Assembly (NCBI GenBank): GCA_023439505.1
Contig: JAEXNR010000027.1
Span: 1 to 64,000, forward strand
Source: Bacillota bacterium
GTDB lineage: Bacteria > Bacillota > Clostridia > Lachnospirales > Lachnospiraceae
Direction: 5' to 3'
DNA length: 64,000 nucleotides
The translations under genes were made by a program, and so were the position numbers. The notes below the pieces were generated by a model that saw nothing but the letters and a program-made list of their open reading frames with translations, searched no databases and was not told the origin of the DNA. Below, one piece after another: positions 38,170 to 46,237 of this stretch. Every line of letters begins with the position of its first letter. Positions within the stretch are counted from its first letter, which is position 1.

Positions 38170-38934
38170 CTACAAGTCCTGGCCAAAAAAATTTTTCCCG
38201 GAAAGTATCCTCTCTTGCAGTAAGCCGTCAATTTCATCCGCTTGAATTAAAAGCAGTGTACTTTTCATACTAAAGACAGGTGCCAGCGATCCGTAAACCA
38301 TCTGATGGATGATTCCATACTCTATTAATCTTTCAAGCGGAAACAACAAATCCTTTAAGCCGCTGCTGTCGTAGGATACCTGGGGGTTTTTTAGTAAAGT
38401 TTCCTTAATTTCAAATAATTCATCCATTCTGATATTACAGAGCAATATCTTCAGTCCCTTTTCTTCTGTCAGAAAACGGGATACTTCATCCATGGGTACG
38501 CTTTTGGGATGAAAAAGATAACTTACCCTTTCATCCTCCATCCGTAGCGTCAAAAAGAGTGGAAGCCCATAACTTTTTAGTACCTCACATAACTTCTTTA
38601 CCGGCTCCTGATCCAGTCCGTAATCATGAAATCCAGGCAGGATTCGCACGCCACTGATGTTAAATTCCTTAACTGCACGTTTTATATCATCAAACGTTCC
38701 CGGCAATGTGGGATTTACTGTCATAATGTGTTGATAATCCGAGTCTTTGATTTCCTCATGCAACTCCTTCTCTGCCTCATAGGGATCATTATAAAAGATT
38801 GCATTGGTGCTTGATATGTATCCGCAAGATATTCCATTCTGCTGGTGCAGCCTCAAAATCTGTTGAAAACTATTATTCCTGACCTTATGAAACGGCCATC
38901 CACCTGCAAAACAATTAAAGTCTATCGCATTCAT
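38170..38934 (-). CDS. Amidohydrolase-like TIM-barrel protein without the HxH motif
   Basis: A 254-residue protein of the amidohydrolase (PF04909-like) fold: AIDFNCFAGGWPF at the start, ISGVRILPGFHDYGLD, LPLFLTLRMEDER, KILLCNIRMDELFEI, VSYDSSGL and QMVYGSLAPVF. In active relatives the first strand carries D.H.H, later strands carry His, and the last strand carries D.N or SD. Here the first motif is DFNCFAG and the late one is GSLAP, so most metal ligands are gone. AGGAAG precedes the ATG. It stands next to a complete amidohydrolase (39017-39763), with which it may form a non-catalytic partner or have taken a new role. Confidence 0.75.
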   Translation of the reverse strand: MNAIDFNCFAGGWPFHKVRNNSFQQILRLHQQNGISCGYISSTNAIFYNDPYEAEKELHEEIKDSDYQHIMTVNPTLPGTFDDIKRAVKEFNISGVRILPGFHDYGLDQEPVKKLCEVLKSYGLPLFLTLRMEDERVSYLFHPKSVPMDEVSRFLTEEKGLKILLCNIRMDELFEIKETLLKNPQVSYDSSGLKDLLFPLERLIEYGIIHQMVYGSLAPVFSMKSTLLLIQADEIDGLLQERILSGKNFFGQDL

Positions 38935-39016
38935 TCTTCCTCATTTCTGTGCTGCTTTATATCGCACTTGACAAGATATTGGCTCTCAGGCTTGTAAAAA
39001 CCCCCCACGCTGCTTC

Positions 39017-39763
39017 TCATAGTACAAATTTTTTGTCAAACAGATGAAGCGCATTTTTATAAAGAATTTTTTCCTGTTCCTGCTGACTAAGTTTTGCTTC
39101 CAAAACCTGACCCAGATTCACCAAATACGAACAATTCATATCCGAGCCAAATAAAATACGGTCTGCACCCAGGTATTCCACTGCATAATCCAGTGCATCT
39201 CCTACGAAAATAGATCCGCTGAAATCTACCCAGACATTTTTGCAGTCCCTGATGGCCGGGATGCCGTGATAACAATTTCCTCCGAAATGTGCCATAAGAA
39301 TTTTAGCTTGTGGGTAGCGTCTTGCAATGGTTGCTACATGGTTTCCGACGGACTCTTTTGGAAGCTGTCCGTTGGCCTTGTGGAATGCATGAATCAACAG
39401 CGGAACCCCATAATGAATCGCCTGCTCCATAACCGGATTTACACATTCCTCATCACAGAAGGTGGATACCCAGAGCTTAATTCCCTCCATCCCCTGATCC
39501 TCAATACCATGTCTAAGTACCGTAATTGCATTATCATGTTCGGGACTTACATATACATAGCCTCCCACATTGTTCTTATGTTCTTTTATAAACATTTCCA
39601 CCTCATGATTGGCTTCCTTTACTTTCTCCTTTGTGGGGGTATAAGTAGTTAATCCTGAAACATATATCTTATCAATCTCATATCTTTCGATCGCCCGCAG
39701 TAATTCTGCCTTTGTCTGCTGATAGTCATATCCCCATAGATGGGTATGTACATCGATGATCAT
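39017..39763 (-). CDS. Amidohydrolase family protein
   Basis: A 248-residue TIM-barrel metallohydrolase and first gene of the catabolic locus. The first strand carries the metal ligands in IIDVHTHLWGYD, later strands give PLLIHAFH and ILMAHFGGN, and the last strand has RILFGSDMN. These match the 2-pyrone-4,6-dicarboxylate hydrolase/ACMSD-like amidohydrolases, which act on lactones or decarboxylate acids. AAAGGAGG precedes the ATG. In this setting a sugar lactonase or a hydrolase of an intermediate is plausible. Confidence 0.88.
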   Translation of the reverse strand: MIIDVHTHLWGYDYQQTKAELLRAIERYEIDKIYVSGLTTYTPTKEKVKEANHEVEMFIKEHKNNVGGYVYVSPEHDNAITVLRHGIEDQGMEGIKLWVSTFCDEECVNPVMEQAIHYGVPLLIHAFHKANGQLPKESVGNHVATIARRYPQAKILMAHFGGNCYHGIPAIRDCKNVWVDFSGSIFVGDALDYAVEYLGADRILFGSDMNCSYLVNLGQVLEAKLSQQEQEKILYKNALHLFDKKFVL

Positions 39764-39831
39764 AAGACAGACCTCCTTTCCATTCCTCCATGTGCCACAT
39801 CTTCAGATTCCAATAAATCCTTAACCATAGG

Positions 39832-39846
39832 CCGAAGGATCTTCGG
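39832..39846. promoter_or_regulatory. Possible operator upstream of the catabolic locus
   Basis: A CCGAAG-N3-CTTCGG inverted repeat lies about 70 bases ahead of the first gene of the locus. It could be a small operator or an RNA hairpin in the leader. No convincing promoter boxes were found around it. Confidence 0.25.
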
Positions 39847-39908
39847 TAATCGGAGTAAAACAGACCGCTAACTTGTTACTATAGACATTAATTAAATTAT
39901 AAAACATC

Positions 39909-39942
39909 AAAAAAAGAATGATATGGCTACACCATATCATTC
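39909..39942 (-). terminator. Rho-independent terminator after the response regulator
   Basis: Read on the minus strand, a perfect 11-bp stem (GAATGATATGG with CCATATCATTC, 5-base loop) is followed by seven T. It lies 44 bases after the response regulator stop and isolates it from the catabolic locus. Confidence 0.85.
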
Positions 39943-39986
39943 CTATGTATAATTCTTGGTTTATGCAAATCCTTTATGTATCCTAA

Positions 39987-40766
39987 TTAGATTACCTGAT
40001 ACTGCCTGCTTTCCTGACATCGATAATCTGTCGGCGTATACCCGGTTTTCTTTTTGAAAACCTTTGCAAAGTGAAAATAATCATAATAGCCTGACTGATT
40101 GGCAACTTCACTAATAGGTGCATCCGAATTTTTGAGTAATCTGCAAGCGTATTCCATTCGTTTGTTCGTGGTATAGTCAGTAAATGAAATATTCATCTCT
40201 TTCTTGAACAACTGACTGATATAATTTTCACTCAAATGAAAATTATCCGATATCTCTTTCACAGAAATATAGCCATTCAGGTAATTATCATCGATATAAT
40301 TAAGAATACTGCGAAATGTGACATTTTTTACCGTTCCATAGGAGGGATTTGGGCGACTTTCATTATGTTCGTAATCCTCTGCGTTTTTGTTCCTTTTTAG
40401 CTCTTTATCCGCACGGATTAAAAGCTCAATCAGTTCATCATCATCAAATGGTTTGTTACAATATCCGATTGCACCATAATTCATGGCTTCCTTAGCATAT
40501 TGAAACTCCGTATATCCACTAACAACAATAAATTTAATATTCGGCATTTCCTGTGATATTTTTCCGATTAACTCAAGGCCATTCATGATTGGCATATTAA
40601 TATCTGCCAGAACCAAATCAGGCTGATACCTCTTGATCTTTTCATAAGCCTCCTGGCCATTTTTAGCATCATCCATAATTTCAAAACCGTATTCCGTCCA
40701 ATTAATTCTATGCTTTAGACTATTAATAATATAAAATTCATCATCCACCAATAATACTTTATTCAA
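39987..40766 (-). CDS. YesN-type response regulator with AraC output domain
   Basis: A two-component response regulator of about 259 residues. The receiver domain starts at NKVLLVDDEFYI, with phospho-acceptor Asp55 in DLVLADINMPIMNG and the conserved lysine in GYCNKPFDDDEL. The C-terminal AraC domain shows VKEISDNFHLSENYISQLF and ISEVANQSGYYDYFHFAKVF, ending KKTGYTPTDYR. I place the start at the TTG at 40766, since AGAGG lies 8 bases before it and the receiver begins there; an ATG at 40823 would add 19 unrelated residues across a hairpin. No kinase is adjacent. The YesM-type kinase at 20676-22433 is the natural candidate partner. Confidence 0.9.
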   Translation of the reverse strand: MNKVLLVDDEFYIINSLKHRINWTEYGFEIMDDAKNGQEAYEKIKRYQPDLVLADINMPIMNGLELIGKISQEMPNIKFIVVSGYTEFQYAKEAMNYGAIGYCNKPFDDDELIELLIRADKELKRNKNAEDYEHNESRPNPSYGTVKNVTFRSILNYIDDNYLNGYISVKEISDNFHLSENYISQLFKKEMNISFTDYTTNKRMEYACRLLKNSDAPISEVANQSGYYDYFHFAKVFKKKTGYTPTDYRCQESRQYQVI

Positions 40767-40821
40767 TGCAACAACCTCTTTTCTCCAATTCTTGTTAAAA
40801 AAAGTAACAGATGAAAAAAGC

Positions 40822-40863
40822 AAAAAAACGCCCGCCTGAGTCAGTACTCCTATTGCGAACGCC
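40822..40863 (-). terminator. Terminator-like hairpin directly upstream of the response regulator
   Basis: On the minus strand a 9-bp stem with several G-U pairs (GGCGTTCGC with GCGGGCGTT, 19-base loop) is followed by a T-run. It lies 56 bases ahead of the TTG start and 435 bases after the MFS stop. It may end upstream transcription or act as an attenuator in the leader of the regulator. Confidence 0.5.
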
Positions 40864-41297
40864 TTTGTTCCATAGTTTTATTATCTTTAGTTTTATCAAC
40901 CTTAATTTTAATTACCCTTAATCTTAATTATCCTTGGCCTAACACCATAGGAACGCATTCCTCTTTTTATCCCCTAGTACTTCATAATTCGTCTTAATTC
41001 TACTCCTCTTTTAATATAAAAACAATAGCGATGCTTTGTATCGCTCTTCCATCTTTGGCCTCTTACCCTCTTCCTATAAAACTCTTTCTTGTAATTCCAA
41101 GAAATAATCCTTTATCCGCTGTCTTCAAACCTGACATTTTATTATAATCTGATTATAAATTCGAATTGCAGTAATTTCTCAACTAATTTTACAAAATACT
41201 TGATTATTTTTATCATACTTTTTACTTAGTCTGAATCATTGCAGAAATCATCAATGTTACTGTAAAATATGCAAACCCGGTCCTATTACACTTCAAA
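40864..41297. other. Long AT-rich intergenic region between MFS transporter and response regulator
   Basis: About 430 bases without a supported gene. It contains a pyrimidine-rich stretch with repeated AATTTTAATTA/CTTAATTA-like units (about 40890-40930) and two minus-strand terminator-like hairpins (40822-40863 and 41027-41045). No coding pattern, tRNA or recognised riboswitch was seen. The response regulator promoter is probably inside but could not be placed. Confidence 0.6.
41015..41045 (-). terminator. Possible terminator downstream of the MFS transporter
   Basis: On the minus strand AGCGAT-N7-ATCGCT is followed by ATTGTTTTTAT. The 6-bp stem is short. It lies about 250 bases after the MFS stop codon. 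Confidence 0.4.
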
Positions 41298-42602
41298 TCA
41301 CAATTGAAATTTCTTCCAGGAATTTCTTGAATAATAACACACGGTAAATCCAAGTACTGCCAATATACTCCAGACTGCAAATGTTATTCTCCATCCAAAA
41401 CTCTGTGTCAGAGCACCCGTTCCATATCCGGATAAAGCACTCCCGATATATGCTGCGGAATTGATGATCCCGCATACAGAGGAAACCCTGCCGTATTTCT
41501 TAAAATAAATTGGCACCAAACTGATCAGCATGGTATTCACTCCTAACATCGCGGAGGACGTAATACATAATAAAATCAGAACTGCAAACATAGGAATATG
41601 CCAAATAAGCATTGGTAAAATTCCGATTACCGCAATGGCAAAAAAAAGTGCTGATGTCAGCAATTCATTTTTACAAATATTTTTGTTCAAATAATTTGCC
41701 GCGTATACACCGGCCAGATTTGTGATCGGAAGCAACATACTGAGCTGGATTGCTAAGGAGGTACTGGTATGATAAGCGTCCATAAGATAGGTAGGCGTCC
41801 AGGTGGTAATTCCATCTTTGATTACTCCATGAAAAACTGCACCGAAGATCAGAGCGATTATTATCATAAACATTAATTGACTTTTTTTATTCTTATCCTT
41901 CGTTGGAGAAATGCTTTCCTGACTTTCTTTCCCCTCCATTGATCCGACACCCTGTATCTCAACATGCTCTTCCAACTTAGCCATAGCAATCAGCCATAGA
42001 AAGGCGATGATAACAATCACACAGGCAGACACATAAAATACACCTCTCCAATTCCAATATCGTATGAATAGGGAACACATAAGATACGTCATGAAAGTGC
42101 CTGCCGGAACAGTCAGGGATAGACTTACACTCGCTTTCATGGATTGCTCCGTCTCCAGGCGGCCAGATAATAAATTAAGCATCGGCGACCAGATCATCGA
42201 TTGTGCGATCCCATTCAGTAACCAAAATACAGCCATACTAACAGGACTATTACATCCTCCCATCAAAAAATTACTGATTCCCGACAGGAGCAAACCGCTA
42301 AACACCATATTACGTGACCTGACAATATCGCCAAGGAATCCATTGAAAAACTGTCCCGCGCCATATGCAATAAAAAATGCTGTTACAACCAATCCCATTT
42401 GCGTTTTCGTATAACCCTCTTGATACATGATATCATTCATACTGGCGGCAAAATTTAATCTCCCCAGATAAGTCGAGCAATATGCTATCCAGCAAATCAT
42501 TATCAGCTGTGTAATTCTCTTCTTATCAGTTATCTTGTTTGGTATCTTGTTTGTCTTCTTATTGATTTTCTTATTGATTATCCTATTTATTTTCTTCCTC
42601 AT
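41298..42602 (-). CDS. MFS transporter, OPA-family-like
   Basis: A membrane transporter of about 434 residues with twelve predicted membrane segments. After a lysine/asparagine-rich N-terminus, the first segment reads IMICWIAYCSTYLGRLNFAAS, close to the GlpT/UhpT organophosphate:phosphate antiporter (OPA) pattern, and the loop GDIVRSRNMVFSG is the MFS signature after segment 2. The ATG at 42602 has AGGTG at about six bases; another ATG three codons upstream is possible. Substrates of relatives include sugar phosphates and organic anions. It lies between the response regulator and a divergent M20 peptidase gene and may import the substrate of that peptidase. Confidence 0.88.
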   Translation of the reverse strand: MRKKINRIINKKINKKTNKIPNKITDKKRITQLIMICWIAYCSTYLGRLNFAASMNDIMYQEGYTKTQMGLVVTAFFIAYGAGQFFNGFLGDIVRSRNMVFSGLLLSGISNFLMGGCNSPVSMAVFWLLNGIAQSMIWSPMLNLLSGRLETEQSMKASVSLSLTVPAGTFMTYLMCSLFIRYWNWRGVFYVSACVIVIIAFLWLIAMAKLEEHVEIQGVGSMEGKESQESISPTKDKNKKSQLMFMIIIALIFGAVFHGVIKDGITTWTPTYLMDAYHTSTSLAIQLSMLLPITNLAGVYAANYLNKNICKNELLTSALFFAIAVIGILPMLIWHIPMFAVLILLCITSSAMLGVNTMLISLVPIYFKKYGRVSSVCGIINSAAYIGSALSGYGTGALTQSFGWRITFAVWSILAVLGFTVCYYSRNSWKKFQL

Positions 42603-42701
42603 ATCATTCACCTGCTTTATTATAATTCAGACTCTATTATAGTCATTTTCACCCGTGCTACCTATGGATGTATTACAGATTAAAATGTATGAATTAGCGT
42701 T

Positions 42702-42842
42702 TTATCTTCCCTGCATATCGCCGCACACTATTTGCCTGCTTTCCTTATCCAGACGTATCGAAACCGGACCATTGGTTATGTATGTATCTTCGCACTCTAT
42801 GGCGATTTCTTTGTACTTTGATGCTTCATATTGAAATTCCAT
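42702..42842 (-). CDS. Possible small protein of 46 residues
   Basis: A 46-codon frame begins at an ATG with AAGGGG six bases upstream. The product is charged (starts MEFQYEASKYKEIAIEC, ends VCGDMQGR) with no membrane segment. A longer frame to 42935 begins with GTG and lacks a ribosome site, so I prefer the short form. It lies head-to-head with the M20 peptidase gene. No family is recognised. Confidence 0.35.
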   Translation of the reverse strand: MEFQYEASKYKEIAIECEDTYITNGPVSIRLDKESRQIVCGDMQGR

Positions 42843-42953
42843 GTCATTCCCCTTACAATTCTGCATAAGTAAATAGAATGGATGAGCAAATTGCCAGCCA
42901 TTGTTTCCGTTAACGATAATTATAGGCTGCTTCACGGCAGATGGAGGTTACTT

Positions 42954-44252
42954 ATGAATCTGAAAGAGATCGTATGTCGTATCATTGATGAACACCAGGA
43001 TGAACTGATCGGAATAGCCAAAGAAATCTACGCGAACCCTGAGCTAGGGTACAAAGAATTCAATACTGCCAACCTGATTAAGGATCAATGGAAGAAGCTG
43101 AAGCAAGATTATCAGAGTGATCTTGCCGTTACGGGGGTAAAAGCAAGGGTGAAAGGCCGAAAATCAAGGTTAAATGTTTGTATTATAGGAGAAATGGATG
43201 CCGTTGTTTGCCCTTTGCACCCTTTTGCCGATCCAATGACAGGAGCCGCTCATGCCTGCGGGCACCACACACAGATTGCCTCGATGATTGGCTGTTCCAT
43301 CGGACTGATAAAAGGTAATCTTATGAATGCATTGGATGGCGATGTAACTTTTCTTGCCGTTCCTGCTGAAGAATTTATTGAACTGGAATACAGGGAGAGA
43401 CTAAAAAAAGAAGGCCGCATTACCTTCTTTGGCGGGAAACAGGAACTAATAAAGCTTGGCGCCTTTGATGACGTAGATATAGCAATGATGACACATTCCC
43501 AGACAAATGCAAAGGGCAGTAAAATCTTTGCCGGCGGCAGCAGTCTTGGTTTTGTCGGAAAAACCATCACCTTTACCGGCAAAGAAGCACACGCCGGAGG
43601 CGCTCCCCATGAAGGGATCAATGCCCTGAATGCCGCCATGGCATCTATTCTGTGTATCCATGCACAACGGGAAACTTTCCAGGATAAAGATAGTGTCCGG
43701 GTTCATCCGATTATAACTAAGGGAGGTGATCTGGTTAACATTGTCCCTGCTGATGTCCATATGGAAACCTATGTCCGGGCAAAGAACCTCAATGCGGTAA
43801 TGGATGCTTGTGTTAAAGTGGACCGTGCAATTACAGGTGCTGCCTATGCGATCGGGGCTCAGTCGGAAATCCGGAATATTCCCGGTTATATGCCGTTACA
43901 ACAAGATGATCATCTGGACCAGATTTTTCGCGCAAATGTCATAACCCTGATGGGTAAAGATAACCTTGTAGAAGGAGTCGATCTGACCGGTTCCACAGAT
44001 ATGGGTGACCTTGGTCAGATCCTCCCTGTCATTCACCCTCTGGTCAGTGGTTTTCAAGGCAGTGTACACAGTAAGGATTTTATGGTAAATGATTGGTATA
44101 CTGCCGTTATTCTTCCGGCAAAATTAATGGCGATGACTGTAATCGATCTGCTGGAACAGGATTGCGAGAAGGGGTTAGCTGTAAAAAACAGCTTCACCCC
44201 CACTTTTAACAAATTAACATATGAAGCATACTGGAATCAATTAATCCATTAA
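42954..44252 (+). CDS. M20-family metallopeptidase/amidohydrolase
   Basis: A 432-residue M20 metallohydrolase. The ATG at 42954 follows GGAGG at six bases; the open frame to 42882 has no such site. Features: LIGIAKEIYANPELGYKEF (typical of M20D amidohydrolases), the metal ligands in GAAHACGHHTQIAS, the catalytic glutamates in AVPAEEFIE, the dimerisation-domain motif FTGKEAHAGGAPHEG, and GSTDMGDLGQ with the late VHSKDF histidine. Such enzymes cleave N-acyl amino acids or aminobenzoyl-glutamate-like amides. It converges on the DUF4127 gene with a 12-base tail overlap and lies near an MFS transporter that may import its substrate. Confidence 0.9.
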   Translation: MNLKEIVCRIIDEHQDELIGIAKEIYANPELGYKEFNTANLIKDQWKKLKQDYQSDLAVTGVKARVKGRKSRLNVCIIGEMDAVVCPLHPFADPMTGAAHACGHHTQIASMIGCSIGLIKGNLMNALDGDVTFLAVPAEEFIELEYRERLKKEGRITFFGGKQELIKLGAFDDVDIAMMTHSQTNAKGSKIFAGGSSLGFVGKTITFTGKEAHAGGAPHEGINALNAAMASILCIHAQRETFQDKDSVRVHPIITKGGDLVNIVPADVHMETYVRAKNLNAVMDACVKVDRAITGAAYAIGAQSEIRNIPGYMPLQQDDHLDQIFRANVITLMGKDNLVEGVDLTGSTDMGDLGQILPVIHPLVSGFQGSVHSKDFMVNDWYTAVILPAKLMAMTVIDLLEQDCEKGLAVKNSFTPTFNKLTYEAYWNQLIH

Positions 44253-45764
44253 ATTCTCCATGGTATGCTGATGATATTCAACGTCTATCCCGACCTCAAA
44301 CATTCTCTTCCAAGGCAGTGTAACATTGTGTAATTTAATATTCTTTGCTAAACTGCCTATATTTTCATGAATGAATTTCAGCAGATAATCTTTTACCAGT
44401 GAACTTGCCAATCCATCCGTTTCTTTTACATCAAAATAACTCATTCCCAGATCAGGAAGCAGCTGTTTTGCAATATAGGTTCTTACCACACCACCATATC
44501 CTGCGTCTTCCACATACCGTAACGCCAAAAAGTCCATATGCTGTCTGTTCTTTCCATAATAAAGGAAATGTACCCCTTGAGAAATTGAAGTTCCCAATGT
44601 ATTCGACGATGTATTCCAACCGGCATAACCAATCATCTGATCCAAAAGCTCCCGTTTGTTCAATAATGCGATGAGATCCAGGTCTCCGCCATTCGCATAT
44701 GCATTGTCTCCGATGGTAACCGGTATATGATCCTGGATACAGTCTTCTAAGAAGCTGGTAAATTCGGTGATATTTCGTTCTACCTGATAATCCCTGTTTC
44801 GAACCGGCTGATCCTCTGATTCCATCATATGATTGGCAGGACAGTTCACAGCAAGACAAAAGTCCGCTGCCTCATAGGAATCCGTTATTCTGCAATTAGC
44901 CGCCAGAAGTTGATATTTGATGGTCTCTCCCAGCGCCCGATCCTCATAAGCCGGTATGATATAAGGTGCATGAATTGAAGAATACTTCAGATATACTTTC
45001 GGCTTTTTATTATGAAAGGTGTTAACAATTCTGGAAAGCAGAGTCAGACCGATCTCATCCGCTCCGGGATAGATCAGGACTTTATCCTGAAGTAATTTTA
45101 TTTCAAGCTGTTTACGCACTGTCTCCTGATCCATTGCCGTATATCCATAAGCAGACGAATCATCCTGAGGTATGATAAGGAAATCAATCACCTCTTCTTT
45201 TACATATTCAAGGGTTTTCAAGTTAAATTCCAGATTAAACTTTCTGCGTTCCGTATAATCATACAAAGCTGTTTGATCCAGACTCCCCATTAACACATTT
45301 AGTTCTGATGAATTATTCTCTCCCAGTCGTGATTTATGTAATAATTCTCCCAGCTCATGTATTTTCTCACCATAAATCTCATAATAATCCGGCTCTTCTT
45401 CGCTGCTGGAATAACCCGGACATCGCATGATACACTGAAACGCATAGATGATCAGATTGGGATTATTTCTCTTTAAGTCACGAAGAAGGCTATGCCTTTT
45501 CATAACAGTGGCATAATCAAGGTGATGCAGTCTGGAGGGAATCAACCCCCCATAGAGCAAGGTATCCATTGATAGGATCAGTGCATCTGCCTCCTTTGTA
45601 TTTGTTAAAAGGAATTCCTTCATTTCCTCTGCTTGAGCAGGCAATTTCTTATTCCCCAGGCGTTTTGGCAAAATCAACTGCAACTCCTCGGAATGATATA
45701 GCTTGTAGGGAAATTCCATATTACACGGCCTTTCATCCAAAGGCAGCAGGACTATTTTTTTCAT
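44241..45764 (-). CDS. DUF4127 family protein
   Basis: A 507-residue cytoplasmic protein that matches the DUF4127 family: KKIVLLPLDERPCNMEFP at the start, DALILSMDTLLYGGLIPSR, IIYAFQCIMRCPGYSSSEEEPDYYE, FLIIPQDDSSAYGYTAMDQE, VLIYPGADEIGLTLLSR and NGGDLDLIALL. No biochemical role is known to me for the family, though it often lies among sugar-metabolism genes. AAAGGAAAAG precedes the ATG. It shares 12 bases with the convergent M20 gene, so the two transcripts overlap at their ends. Confidence 0.88.
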   Translation of the reverse strand: MKKIVLLPLDERPCNMEFPYKLYHSEELQLILPKRLGNKKLPAQAEEMKEFLLTNTKEADALILSMDTLLYGGLIPSRLHHLDYATVMKRHSLLRDLKRNNPNLIIYAFQCIMRCPGYSSSEEEPDYYEIYGEKIHELGELLHKSRLGENNSSELNVLMGSLDQTALYDYTERRKFNLEFNLKTLEYVKEEVIDFLIIPQDDSSAYGYTAMDQETVRKQLEIKLLQDKVLIYPGADEIGLTLLSRIVNTFHNKKPKVYLKYSSIHAPYIIPAYEDRALGETIKYQLLAANCRITDSYEAADFCLAVNCPANHMMESEDQPVRNRDYQVERNITEFTSFLEDCIQDHIPVTIGDNAYANGGDLDLIALLNKRELLDQMIGYAGWNTSSNTLGTSISQGVHFLYYGKNRQHMDFLALRYVEDAGYGGVVRTYIAKQLLPDLGMSYFDVKETDGLASSLVKDYLLKFIHENIGSLAKNIKLHNVTLPWKRMFEVGIDVEYHQHTMENLMD

Positions 45765-46237
45765 TATATTCTTTTCCTTTCCTCATGCTATTCCTCTGTA
45801 TTGACAGAGATGCTTTCTTAAAAGCCCCACTTCTTCTGACAGCCGTTCCCGGCGCGGCCTTCATCTATCTGTTCGGCTGCTACGGGCTTTTGTGTCAGTT
45901 TCATGTGACCAAATTCTTATAAATGAAACAAAATTATCATAACATGTCATTTGTCAAAAGCCTTTATAAATTGTATGAATAACTTGATGTATCTTATTAA
46001 ATTTATGCAACCGTAATTGCTCCTCTTTATCCGTTATATTCTCATATCAGCATCTACGCGTGCTACTGGCTTGCACGCGTAAATTCAATGAGTGAATTAG
46101 TTTTATATAATTCTCACTAACTTAAGGAGCATCAACTACCTGTACAGAGCGTCGAAATGATATCATAACAGCAAAAAACAGGCTTTTGATCCTATGCCAA
46201 AAGCCTGTTTTTTGCTTTCCTTTATATGAAATAATAG
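45765..46237. other. Intergenic region with an inverted repeat upstream of the DUF4127 gene
   Basis: About 470 bases without a supported gene. It holds a perfect 9-bp inverted repeat (TACGCGTGC at 46055-46063, GCACGCGTA at 46073-46081) that is not followed by a T-run and could be an operator. A minus-strand TTGACA stands at 45952-45957, but no good -10 box sits at the right distance. The strong hairpin at its right end (46171-46215) is listed separately. Confidence 0.55.
46171..46215. terminator. Bidirectional rho-independent terminator after the mecA-like gene
   Basis: Perfect 18-bp arms (46171-46188 and 46198-46215) with a 9-base loop. The stem holds six A on one arm and six T on the other, with a GC-rich core (CAGGC/GCCTG). 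It lies 23 bases beyond the mecA-like stop. Confidence 0.88.

Noticed and set aside
38170..39763. The two amidohydrolase-like genes as recent duplicates
   Set aside because: They share a fold pattern but little sequence, so simple recent tandem duplication is unlikely.
42882..42953. Upstream extension of the M20 peptidase frame
   Set aside because: No ribosome site there; GGAGG directly precedes the ATG at 42954 where family similarity starts.
45569..45922. Plus-strand ORF of 117 codons over the start of the DUF4127 gene
   Set aside because: Antisense to a well-supported gene over half its length, no ribosome site and no family-like pattern.
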